DNA of 36,225 nucleotides from assembly GCF_013522825.1 (NCBI RefSeq), contig NZ_JAAMQZ010000044.1:1-36225 (forward strand), read 5' to 3'. This DNA comes from Stutzerimonas stutzeri (GTDB lineage Bacteria; Pseudomonadota; Gammaproteobacteria; Pseudomonadales; Pseudomonadaceae). Numbering within the stretch: position 1 is the first letter of the stretch; each line of letters starts with the position of its first letter. This document shows, piece after piece, positions 19,525 to 27,141 of this stretch. The translations under genes were made by a program, and so were the position numbers. The notes under the pieces were generated by a model. It ran no database searches. It had not been told where the DNA came from and worked only from the letters and a program-made list of their open reading frames with translations.

Positions 19525-20694
19525 ATGTCCCAACGCCCTGCATTATTTCCGGTCCTGCTGGCCGGCGCCGTCCTGCTGCTCGTAGTCCACGGTCTGGGTC
19601 GCTTTATCTACACGCCATTATTGCCCTGGCTGGTGGAAGACGGCCTGCTCGATATCCAGCAGGGCGCCAGTATCGCCACCTGGAATTACCTGGGCTACCT
19701 GATCGGCGCCCTACTCGCCGTGCGCTGGCATCGCGTCACGCAGATCCGCCGCAGTCTGCCCTGGGCGCTGGCCCTGCATGTGCTCAGCACCTTGGCGCAG
19801 ACCCAGGCAGAATCCTCCGATGCGCTCTCGGCCCTGCGCCTGCTCAACGGCATCAGTAACGGCCTGGTATTCGTGCAGGCGCCGTCGTTGATTCTCGAAT
19901 GGCTGGCGCGCCATCGCCGGGTTTCCTCCAGCGGGCTGGTGTACCTGGGGGTATGCGTGGGGCTGATTCTCTCCAGCCTGCTGGTCAGCCTGAGCAATGG
20001 CGTTTTGCAGGGGGCCGATCGCTGGTGGCCCGCGGCGCTGCTGTCCATCCCCCTGGCCTGGTGGGGCTGGCGACAGCTGGCAAAACTGGACATGCCGGAT
20101 GAGGAGCCCGCGCAGAAAACTGCAGAAAAACCCAGCGGACGCCTGCTGGATCGCGCCAGTACGCCGCTGTTTCTCTCCTATGCCGGGGCCGGCCTGGGCT
20201 ACATCCTGCCCATGACCTTCCTGCCGATGGTGGCACGCCTGCAGGTGGAGCCCGGTGATTTTCTGATCGACAGCAGCTGGCTGGTGGTCGCACTCGCCAC
20301 CTTGCCCGCCCCCTGGCTGTGGAATCGCCTGGGCGTGCAGCTGGGCGACGTCGTTGCACTGCGTCTGAGCTACATCACGCAGTTGCTCGGTGTACTGGCG
20401 GCTCTGCTGCTGCCGGCTGCAAGCGGCATTCTGCTCTGTGCGGTGCTGGTAGGCGGTACCTTCCTCGGCACCGTACTGCTGACCCAGCGCCTGGCACGCT
20501 CGCTGCACCCGCACCAGGGGCCACGGCTGTCGGCGGCACTGATCGCCCTCTACGGCCTGACCCAGCTGGCTGGCCCCTGGCTTACCGGCATCTGGCTGGA
20601 CATGGGCGGCACCCTGCACAGCGCTTTCTGGCTCGGCGCCGGAGCACTGTTCTGGGGACTGTTCTGGATGCTGCTGGTGCCGCGCCGAGGCTGA
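19525..20694 (+). CDS. MFS transporter, YbfB/YjiJ family
   Basis: 389 aa, twelve predicted helices. The N-terminus (ALFPVLLAGAVLLLVVHGLGRFIYTPLLPWLVEDG) with the GLGRFIYTPLLPWL pattern and the following NYLGYLIGALLAVR mark the YbfB/YjiJ group of major facilitator proteins, whose substrates are largely unknown. A polar central loop (about 190-215) separates the two six-helix halves. The start at 19525 is chosen because the sequence above it has no membrane-protein character and overlaps the SLC13 gene. It lies 82 bp after that gene on the same strand. Confidence 0.87.
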   Translation: MSQRPALFPVLLAGAVLLLVVHGLGRFIYTPLLPWLVEDGLLDIQQGASIATWNYLGYLIGALLAVRWHRVTQIRRSLPWALALHVLSTLAQTQAESSDALSALRLLNGISNGLVFVQAPSLILEWLARHRRVSSSGLVYLGVCVGLILSSLLVSLSNGVLQGADRWWPAALLSIPLAWWGWRQLAKLDMPDEEPAQKTAEKPSGRLLDRASTPLFLSYAGAGLGYILPMTFLPMVARLQVEPGDFLIDSSWLVVALATLPAPWLWNRLGVQLGDVVALRLSYITQLLGVLAALLLPAASGILLCAVLVGGTFLGTVLLTQRLARSLHPHQGPRLSAALIALYGLTQLAGPWLTGIWLDMGGTLHSAFWLGAGALFWGLFWMLLVPRRG

Positions 20695-20737
20695 AAGCTG
20701 TGGGACAATGCGCGGGTTTCCTGCCTCGTTGAAGATC

Positions 20738-21733
20738 ATGCCTGCTCCGAAGAAACTCGCCTCAGCTTCCCCCAAGCCCGACAGCGTCAAAGGCTCGCTG
20801 CACCCACGCAACCGTCATACGGGCCGCTATGACTTTCCGGCCCTGATTGCCGCCAGCCCGGAGCTGGCGCAGTTCGTGATAATCAATCCCTACGGCAAGC
20901 AGAGCATCGACTTCGCCAACCCGGACGCCGTGCGCGTGTTCAATCGCGCACTGCTCAAGCAGTTCTACGGCATCGCCCACTGGGATATCCCCGCAGGCTA
21001 CCTGTGCCCGCCGATTCCCGGTCGTGCCGATTACCTGCACGGTCTGGCCGATCTGCTGGCCGAAGACAACGCCGGCGAGATTCCACGCGGCGCGCGCATC
21101 CACGCACTGGATATCGGCACCGGCGCCAACTGTATCTACCCGCTGATCGGCCTGCGCGAATATGGCTGGCGCTTCACCGGCTCGGATATCGATGCCGTCG
21201 CGCTGGCCTCGGCGCGCACCATCGTCGCAGCGAACCAGCTTGGCAAAGGCATCAGCCTGCGCCAGCAGAGCGATCCGCTGCATGTTTTCCAGGGACTCGT
21301 TCAAACCAGCGAACGTTTCGCCATCAGCCTGTGCAACCCGCCCTTCCACGCTTCCCAGGCCGAGGCCAGCAGCGGCAGCCAGCGCAAGTGGCGCAACCTC
21401 GGCAAGCTCGACCCCAAACGCAAGCTTCCGGCGCTCAACTTCGGTGGTCAGGCAGCAGAACTCTGGTGTGAAGGTGGCGAAGCGGCATTCCTCGCCCGCA
21501 TGGCCAATGAAAGTACCGGCGTGGCGCAGCAGGTCTGCTGGTTCACCACCCTGGTGTCCAAGGCCGGGAACGTTCAGCCACTGCAGGCACGCCTGCAAAA
21601 GCTCGGCGCCAGACAGGTGCGGATCAGGGATATGTCACAGGGCCAGAAGCGTAGCCGCTTCGTCGCCTGGACCTTTCTCGATGACGCGCAGCGCGCGCAA
21701 TGGCTTGCCGCCCCGCACGGCCAGCCGGCGTAA
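20738..21733 (+). CDS. rlmF: 23S rRNA (adenine(1618)-N(6))-methyltransferase
   Basis: 331 aa. It adds an N6-methyl group to A1618 of 23S rRNA using SAM. Family-specific stretches are SLHPRNRHTGRYDFPALIAA near the N-terminus, IDFANPDAVRVFNRALLK, the SAM motif ALDIGTGANCIYPLIG (about 128-143) and the catalytic NPPFHAS (about 205-211). The C-terminal QKRSRFVAWTFL is also conserved. A short lysine/proline-rich leader precedes the fold. It is followed 8 bp later by a long inverted-repeat element. Confidence 0.95.
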   Translation: MPAPKKLASASPKPDSVKGSLHPRNRHTGRYDFPALIAASPELAQFVIINPYGKQSIDFANPDAVRVFNRALLKQFYGIAHWDIPAGYLCPPIPGRADYLHGLADLLAEDNAGEIPRGARIHALDIGTGANCIYPLIGLREYGWRFTGSDIDAVALASARTIVAANQLGKGISLRQQSDPLHVFQGLVQTSERFAISLCNPPFHASQAEASSGSQRKWRNLGKLDPKRKLPALNFGGQAAELWCEGGEAAFLARMANESTGVAQQVCWFTTLVSKAGNVQPLQARLQKLGARQVRIRDMSQGQKRSRFVAWTFLDDAQRAQWLAAPHGQPA

Positions 21734-21741
21734 CTGGCTAT

Positions 21742-21920
21742 TGAAAAACGTAGACGAGGCAGGCAAGACGAGGAAAAAACAGGCGAGGACGCGGAGTTTA
21801 GTAGCCTAAATGAGCAGTACTCACTTCGTTCGCCCTCCGGGCCGCGCTGAAGCGCGTTCGCCGCAAGCGGCTTTCCGAGCCTGTTTTTAACGAAGTATTG
21901 GCAACGCAGGTAGTTTTTCA
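21742..21920. repeat. 179-bp element with about 45-bp imperfect terminal inverted repeats
   Basis: The left end (TGAAAAACGTAG...) and the reverse complement of the right end (TGAAAAACTACC...) align over about 45 bp, both arriving at AAAACAGGC. Internal short palindromes are present (GCGCTGAAGCGC, GCCGCAAGCGGC). It fills the whole gap between rlmF and the convergent 64-aa gene, and its right end supplies that gene's stop codon. There is no coding capacity. It looks like a MITE or another dispersed pseudomonad repeat; the copy number elsewhere cannot be seen here. Confidence 0.7.
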
Positions 21921-22109
21921 GACCACCAGGTCCCAGCGCTGGCGATCCTTCAGTGCCAGCGTCTGGATATAGCGCGGCTCACCATTGATCTCTTCCAGCT
22001 CGGTCATTCCGGCAAGCTCGCCTACCACGCGGTAGCGCTTGCCGACATGCTTGTCCTGCAGGGGATAGAGCTGGGCGATCTGTTGCGCGAGTTCGGTAAT
22101 AGTGGACAT
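21918..22109 (-). CDS. Small conserved hypothetical protein
   Basis: 63 aa from the ATG at 22109; an adjacent ATG at 22112 is equally possible, with GGAG 6 bp before it. Soluble and charged: an N-terminal helix (STITELAQQIAQLYPLQDKHVGKRY) followed by what looks like a small beta domain (YRVVGELAGM...RYIQTLALKDRQRWDLVV). No known motif. The last codon runs into the terminal repeat of the neighbouring element, so the present C-terminus might differ from the ancestral one. Function unknown. Confidence 0.65.
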   Translation of the reverse strand: MSTITELAQQIAQLYPLQDKHVGKRYRVVGELAGMTELEEINGEPRYIQTLALKDRQRWDLVV

Positions 22110-22254
22110 CATTCGGTGCTCCAGGTGACTGCATGCCGCAGCTTTGTACAGGGCTTTGATGACGATTCTGCGACAGCCGTATTCGTCTCGCCTGTTGGAG
22201 CCACTCGCATCGAATTGATTCCGTAACCACCTGAAAAATAGCGTAAAGCAACGA

Positions 22255-22377
22255 TCAGCAGATTCCCACGCCCAGTTGCAGAAGGGCCAAACCACCGTGC
22301 TGCCAGCCCCACCAGGCGGCGGCCAGCAACAGTGCCACCACGGCGATGCCGGCCAGCCACAACCACCCTCTGTTCAT
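22255..22377 (-). CDS. Small membrane protein, 40 aa
   Basis: A 40-residue frame begins at the ATG overlapping the MFS stop codon (ATGA). It encodes one hydrophobic helix, about 6-25 (LWLAGIAVVALLLAAAWWGW), then HGGLALLQLGVGIC. The exact stop/start overlap with the MFS gene and the clean single-helix composition argue that it is translated. It may be an accessory subunit of the transporter; that is inference. Confidence 0.6.
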   Translation of the reverse strand: MNRGWLWLAGIAVVALLLAAAWWGWQHGGLALLQLGVGIC

Positions 22378-23582
22378 CAGGCCGTCTCCAGACGCATGCG
22401 CGCCACCGGCTGCTCGCGGATCGGCCAGTTCAAGGCGGCGGCCATAAAGCACAGAGCGATGGATATCTGCCAGACCAGGTCGTAGCTGCCGGTACGGTCG
22501 TAGACCCAGCCGCCCAGCCAGCCGCCGCAGAACGAGCCAATCTGATGGAACAGGAAGACGATGCCGCCAAGCATCGACAGGTTGCGCACCCCGAACAGCG
22601 TCGCCACGGTACCGTTGGTCAGCGGCACCGTGGACAGCCACAACAGCCCCATGGCGATGCCGAAGCCATAGGCCGTCCAGAGCGTCAGCGGGGCGAAGAA
22701 GAACGTGCTGATGACCACCGCACGCATCAGGTACAGCCCGGTCAGCAGTTTGGGTTTCGAGTACCTCCCGCCCAGCCAGCCTGCGGTGTAGGTACCAACG
22801 ATATTGAACAGTCCGACCAGCGCCAGCACCGTGGTTCCCGTCGTCGCCGGCAAGCCGCGATCCACCAGATAGGCCGGCAGGTGAATACCGATAAAGACCA
22901 CCTGGAAACCACAGACGAAGAAGCCCAGCGCCAGCAGGCGAAAGCCCGAGTGCCCCACCGCTTCGCGCAACGCCTCGGACAGTGACTGGCGCGGGCCGGT
23001 ATCAGGCACTCGTGGCCCACCGCGCAACATCGCCGCCAGCGGCACGATCAGCGCCACCAGCAACCCCAGCGCCAGCAACGCCGAGGACCAGCCCAGCCAG
23101 CTGATCAGACCCAGCGTGCCCGGCAGCATCGCAAACTGGCCGAAGGAACCGGCGGCTGCGGCGATCCCCATCGCCATGCTGCGCTTTTCCGCAGGCACCG
23201 CCTGACCCACCGCGCCGAGAATCACCGAGAACGAAGTCCCCGACAGACCGATGCCGATCAGCAGCCCGGCGCTCAGCGAAAGCGATGTCGGCGTATCGGC
23301 CAGCGCCATCAGCACCAGCCCGACGGTGTAGAGAACGCCACCGACCAGCACAGTGCGGGCCACACCAAAGCGGTCCGCCAGCGCTCCGGTGAAAGGCTGC
23401 GCCAGGCCCCAGATCAGGTTCTGCAAGGCAATGGCAAAGGCGAATACTTCCCGCCCCCAGCCGAACTCCGCGCTCATCGGCGGCAGAAACAGCCCAAAAC
23501 CATGCCGCACGCCCAGCGACACGGCGAGAATCAGCGAGCTGCCGAACAGAATCCAGGCGCTGTTGCGCCACGCAGAAGTCAT
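22377..23582 (-). CDS. MFS transporter (OxlT/monocarboxylate-like group)
   Basis: 401 aa, twelve predicted helices. SLGVRHGFGLFLPPMSAEFGWGREVFAFAIALQNLIWGLAQPF is the N-terminal pattern of the oxalate/formate antiporter-like subgroup (RHGFGLFLPPM is highly typical). The loop 2-3 motif GALADRFGVARTVLVGG (MFS motif A) is intact. Substrate unknown; organic anions are the usual guess for this subgroup. It is divergent from the chemoreceptor gene. Confidence 0.88.
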   Translation of the reverse strand: MTSAWRNSAWILFGSSLILAVSLGVRHGFGLFLPPMSAEFGWGREVFAFAIALQNLIWGLAQPFTGALADRFGVARTVLVGGVLYTVGLVLMALADTPTSLSLSAGLLIGIGLSGTSFSVILGAVGQAVPAEKRSMAMGIAAAAGSFGQFAMLPGTLGLISWLGWSSALLALGLLVALIVPLAAMLRGGPRVPDTGPRQSLSEALREAVGHSGFRLLALGFFVCGFQVVFIGIHLPAYLVDRGLPATTGTTVLALVGLFNIVGTYTAGWLGGRYSKPKLLTGLYLMRAVVISTFFFAPLTLWTAYGFGIAMGLLWLSTVPLTNGTVATLFGVRNLSMLGGIVFLFHQIGSFCGGWLGGWVYDRTGSYDLVWQISIALCFMAAALNWPIREQPVARMRLETA

Positions 23583-23725
23583 AGAAACATCTCTTGCGAA
23601 AAAGGCAGCCAGTCTACTCGGGCCAAAGCTTCACCGCGCAAGCGAAACACAATTCAGGCGAAGCCTGCCTCTGACCCCACGAACCAGCCTGGGGCGATAG
23701 AGTTATCCCTTGAGCCTGATTCTGG

Positions 23726-23751
23726 TCAAGTTTCTGAAACACAACCCGATA
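23726..23751 (+). promoter_or_regulatory. Sigma-28 (FliA)-type promoter of the chemoreceptor gene
   Basis: TCAAGTTT at 23726-23733 and CCCGATA at 23745-23751 are separated by 11 bp, close to the pseudomonad FliA consensus (TCAAGT, then GCCGATA). The predicted start near 23760 gives a short leader with AAGGAG just before the ATG at 23805. Chemoreceptor genes are classic FliA targets. Confidence 0.7.
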
Positions 23752-23793
23752 CATACCCCAGTATGGCTTCACGACACGACTCGCAAGGACATC

Positions 23794-23857
23794 AAGGAGA
23801 GGCAATGATCATACACAGACACTCAAGGCACGACTATCGCTACTGGGCTGCGCCAGT
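23794..23857 (+). other. Original start region of the chemoreceptor gene, now out of frame
   Basis: AAGGAG at 23794-23799 is correctly spaced before ATG at 23805, but that ATG opens a frame of only 27 codons. The frame of the chemoreceptor continues upstream of 23858 as LKARLSLLGCAS, the normal start of its first membrane helix, without any start codon. One extra base between about 23808 and 23825 would join the ATG to this frame. Confidence 0.65.
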
Positions 23858-25429
23858 GTGCTCGGCGTTCTGGTACTGGCGGCGATGACACTGCTGTATA
23901 CCGAGCGCAGTCGGCAGCAACTGACAGAATATGTCGAACGCTATGTGATGCTCAGCAAACTGGCTACCCAAACCTACGCCAACGGCCTGCAAATGGGCCA
24001 GGCCCTGCGCAATATCCTTATCGACCCGGCCAATCCCCAGGCTTACCTGAACCACCAGTCAGCCCTGGAACAGCTCAACCAGGGCGGCACACAATTGGCC
24101 GAACTGCTGGCCAGAGATCCGTCCCGCCGGGCCGAGGCCGAGAGGCTTGAACAGCATCTGCGCAACTGGCCGCCCCTGCAGGCACAGGTGATCGAACAGG
24201 TCAAAGCCGGACAGACAGAGCAGGCCCGCGACCTGCTGGTCAAACAGGAAACTCCGGCTTGGCGCACGCTGCGCGACCAGTTGCTGGAACTGGTGAAAAG
24301 CAGTGACCAGGCGGCTGAAGCCCGTCACGCCAGCCTGATAGACGGACTCGACAATTCTTCACGCATGGCTCTGCTGATCAGCCTGACAACCCTGCTACTG
24401 GTGGTGGCGGCCACTTTTCTGGTGGGCCGGAGCGTATTCCGCCAGATCGGCGGTGAACCCGCCGAGGCGGCCCAGACCCTGCGCCTGATCGCCAGCGGCG
24501 ACCTGACGCGGACAATACCGGTTGCCCCTGGCGACCGTGACAGCCTGCTCGCCGCCACCCACGACATGCAACAGCAACTGGCCGCGCTGATTGGCGGCAT
24601 TCAGGGCTCGGTCAGCCAACTGGCCTCTGCAGCTGAAGAGCTGCACACCGTAACCGAAGACAGCGCACGCGGCATTGCCCGCCAGAACGATGAAGTGCAG
24701 CAGGCCGCCACCGCCGTGACCGAAATGTCCGCCGCCGTGGACGAGGTTGCCGCCAATGCCACGAACACCTCGACCGCCTCCAGCGAGGCCGCTCGTGAAG
24801 CCGACGACGGCTTGCAGCAGGTTGCCACCACCCGCAACAGCATCGATCAACTGAGCGTCAAGCTCGATCAGACTCAGGAAACCATCGGGCGGCTGGCGAC
24901 CGAAGCGCAATCCATCGGCCAGGTTCTGGTGGTGATCCAGGGCATCGCCGAGCAGACCAACCTGCTGGCGCTCAACGCCGCCATCGAAGCGGCCCGCGCC
25001 GGCGAATCCGGGCGCGGCTTCGCTGTGGTCGCCGACGAAGTTCGCGGATTGGCGCAACGCACCCGCAATTCGACCCTGGAAATCGAGCACATGGTCGAAG
25101 CGATCCAGAAATCCACCCAGGCGGTGGTGAGCGAGATGCAGGAAAGCGCTCAGGTGACCGCGCGCAGCCAGGTAATGGCCAACCAGGCCGATCAGGCACT
25201 GGCACGGATTGCCGAGCGGATCGGGCACATCAACGAAATGAATCTGGTGATCGCCAGCGCCGCCGAAGAACAGGCACAGGTGGCCAGAGAAGTGGACCGC
25301 AATCTGATCGCCATCCGCGACATTTCCCTGCAAAGCGCCGACGGCGCCCAGCAAACCTCGGTCGCCAGCGACGAACTGACACACCTGGCCACCCACCTGA
25401 ACAAGCTGACCAGCCGCTTTCAGCTCTGA
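23858..25429 (+). CDS. Methyl-accepting chemotaxis protein (apparent frameshift at 5' end)
   Basis: 523 aa from the first in-frame start, a GTG without a Shine-Dalgarno sequence. It is a transmembrane receptor that controls CheA through CheW. Part of the first helix (LGVLVLAAMTLLY), a periplasmic helical sensor domain (about 15-160), a second helix (about 169-190), HAMP (about 190-245) and a full signalling domain are present. The hairpin tip AEQTNLLALNAAIEAARAGE is at about 365-384, followed by FAVVADEVRGLAQRT. There is no C-terminal CheR-binding pentapeptide. The normal N-terminus is out of frame with the natural ATG at 23805, so the gene may be inactive, may start at GTG with a shortened helix, or may contain a sequencing error. 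Confidence 0.88.
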   Translation: MLGVLVLAAMTLLYTERSRQQLTEYVERYVMLSKLATQTYANGLQMGQALRNILIDPANPQAYLNHQSALEQLNQGGTQLAELLARDPSRRAEAERLEQHLRNWPPLQAQVIEQVKAGQTEQARDLLVKQETPAWRTLRDQLLELVKSSDQAAEARHASLIDGLDNSSRMALLISLTTLLLVVAATFLVGRSVFRQIGGEPAEAAQTLRLIASGDLTRTIPVAPGDRDSLLAATHDMQQQLAALIGGIQGSVSQLASAAEELHTVTEDSARGIARQNDEVQQAATAVTEMSAAVDEVAANATNTSTASSEAAREADDGLQQVATTRNSIDQLSVKLDQTQETIGRLATEAQSIGQVLVVIQGIAEQTNLLALNAAIEAARAGESGRGFAVVADEVRGLAQRTRNSTLEIEHMVEAIQKSTQAVVSEMQESAQVTARSQVMANQADQALARIAERIGHINEMNLVIASAAEEQAQVAREVDRNLIAIRDISLQSADGAQQTSVASDELTHLATHLNKLTSRFQL

Positions 25430-25433
25430 GCCG

Positions 25434-26324
25434 CTAACGAAGCATCAACCCCAGGCCCATCAGCAGTGGCGTCGCCACGCTGATGGCCGCATTCAGCCCA
25501 AGCGCCGGCAACAACCGCTGCGGCTGGCTGCGCAGCAGCCAGGCGGCGCGCAGGGCCAGCGGCAGAGTCAACAGGCCCAGGGCGGCACCACCAGATTCAC
25601 TGTTGAAAAGCATCAAAAACAGCACACCGTAAGCCAGCAGCCACTGAGCCAGCGCCACTTTCAGCGCACTCTCACAGCCAAGGTGCATGGGCAAAGTACG
25701 CCGCCCAGCGGCGCGGTCAGCGTCAATATCGGGAAACTGGCTGAGCAGCAGCAGATTGTTGCTCAGCAGCAAAGGCACCAGGATCAGCAGCAGGTCGCGG
25801 CTCTCCAGCGGACCACCGAGCACGATGCGCGCGCCCAGCACCATCAGCGCAAAACCCAGACCCGGTGCGAACAGGCACAGCCAGGGGTGCCTCGTCAGCC
25901 AGGGCGTATACAGCAGCACCAGCGCCAACCCCGTCAGCCCGAGCGGTGCCAGGCTGAGCAGCAACTGCGGTTTGCGCAGCAGAAAAAACAACCCGATCAG
26001 CGCACAGGCCAGCACGCTACCGCGGCCAAGTATCAGCGTGCGACCGAGCAAATCCGGACGCGCCACCAGCGTGCCGCTGCCACCGCTGAAAGCAGTGCGA
26101 CGGGTGCGCAGATCCAGACCGCTGCGATAGTCGCTCCACTCGTTGAGCGCATTCACCGCCACATGCGCGGCCAGCGCCCCGAGCAGCACCAGCAACGCCT
26201 CACCCACCGCCACAGAACCGCCCTGCCCGCTTGCAGCCAGCGCGGCCCCGAGCGCCACACAGCTCAGCGTCAACAGCAGAAACCGCCCACGCACCACACC
26301 CAGCCAGGCCCAGGTTTCGCTCAC
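25434..26324 (-). CDS. UbiA-family prenyltransferase
   Basis: 296 aa, eight to nine predicted helices. Enzymes of this family join a polyprenyl diphosphate to an aromatic or other acceptor in the membrane. The two Asp-rich motifs are NEWSDYRSGLD (61-71, with E in place of the first D of NDxxDxxxD) and FPDIDADRAAGRRTLP in the second half (DxDxD type). The layout is closest to MenA-like members rather than UbiA proper. Pseudomonads use ubiquinone, so a menaquinone role is doubtful and the acceptor is unknown. It converges on the chemoreceptor gene and is divergent from the accessory island. Confidence 0.85.
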   Translation of the reverse strand: MSETWAWLGVVRGRFLLLTLSCVALGAALAASGQGGSVAVGEALLVLLGALAAHVAVNALNEWSDYRSGLDLRTRRTAFSGGSGTLVARPDLLGRTLILGRGSVLACALIGLFFLLRKPQLLLSLAPLGLTGLALVLLYTPWLTRHPWLCLFAPGLGFALMVLGARIVLGGPLESRDLLLILVPLLLSNNLLLLSQFPDIDADRAAGRRTLPMHLGCESALKVALAQWLLAYGVLFLMLFNSESGGAALGLLTLPLALRAAWLLRSQPQRLLPALGLNAAISVATPLLMGLGLMLR

Positions 26325-26472
26325 ATGTCACTCCCTTCGTTGAATTGCGCTCGGCAGGCTAGCGCCACAACTTTTGCTGTCATTAACACACATCTGCCTG
26401 TCGGCAATTCAAAGTGACCACAGCCAAGCAATATGATATCAAGTTGCCTCCCCTAGACATGTCCCAAGCCAG
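26325..26472. other. Divergent intergenic region at the left edge of the island
   Basis: 148 bp between the UbiA-family gene and the first island gene must hold both promoters. No consensus pair stands out and there is no clear ribosome-binding site in front of 26473. A frame opening at 26414 (GTG) is in a different register from the protease gene and continues to 26656; it has no family resemblance of its own past 26470. Confidence 0.35.
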
Positions 26473-27141
26473 ATGCCAGACGATTTTGCCCTTCTCTTGT
26501 TGGAGTCCCCGTGGTGGACACCGAAAAGCAACCCTACCCGAGCTTCATCCCTGCCCTTCTTCCAAGGCTTGGAGCGTCTGCATGATTACTTCAATATTTA
26601 TTACTCGACTTTCTACGACACCAGGAGCTTCGAGGCCGCCCTCTCGCAGGATCTGATTCATACGTATGAAAAGCGCCAGATTCTCTATATAGGCGCCCAT
26701 GGCAACAAGACAAACATTGCCAATGGCCGTGCCAGTAAGCTTCTGGAGAAGGTGGCGCTCCACGGCGACAAGATCGAAGGAGTCTTCGTCAGCAGTTGTC
26801 TGGTGGGCGCACGGGAGTCCAATCTCTGGGCGCCCATCCTGATCAATAAGACTCGCTGGATATTTGCTTACCGCCATGAGGTCGGCTGGCTTGATTCGCT
26901 GTTTATCGAACTAGCACTTCTGGAAGCCTTGGCTCTAGCAGAAGAAGGCTATGCCGATGATCGCGAAGCCCTTCTGTATACCTTTTCCGATGCCTTGGCC
27001 AAATTTAATCCGCTGATGCCCTTGGGCAGTGCTGGCGAGCCGCTGATAGATTGTATTTGCCTGATACAGCGCGCCAAGCGTAAACGCAATCCAGAAAATC
27101 TGACCTCTGCGTTAATTGACCTTGCCTGGAGTACCGAATGA
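26473..27141 (+). CDS. Caspase/CHAT-like cysteine protease, first gene of the island
   Basis: 222 aa. Strand-His-Gly (ILYIGAHGNKTNI, H at about 75) and, about 36 residues later, strand-Ser-Ser-Cys (GVFVSSCLVGA, C at about 111) give the His/Cys dyad spacing of clan CD proteases (caspase, CHAT). The next strand, RWIFAYRHEVGWLDSLFIELALLEAL, fits the fold of bacterial caspase-like proteins. The N-terminus (LLLLESPWWTPKSNP, FFQGLERLHDYFNIYYSTFYD) is conserved-looking but of unknown role. It has no membrane segment or signal peptide. It overlaps the next gene by ATGA. The substrate may be another island protein or host proteins; this is inference. The exact start is unsure. Confidence 0.72.
   Translation: MPDDFALLLLESPWWTPKSNPTRASSLPFFQGLERLHDYFNIYYSTFYDTRSFEAALSQDLIHTYEKRQILYIGAHGNKTNIANGRASKLLEKVALHGDKIEGVFVSSCLVGARESNLWAPILINKTRWIFAYRHEVGWLDSLFIELALLEALALAEEGYADDREALLYTFSDALAKFNPLMPLGSAGEPLIDCICLIQRAKRKRNPENLTSALIDLAWSTE

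Noticed and set aside
26414..26656. Independent small gene upstream of and overlapping the protease
   Set aside because: After about 26470 its translation turns into arginine/serine/proline-rich shadow sequence, while the other frame carries the recognisable protein.
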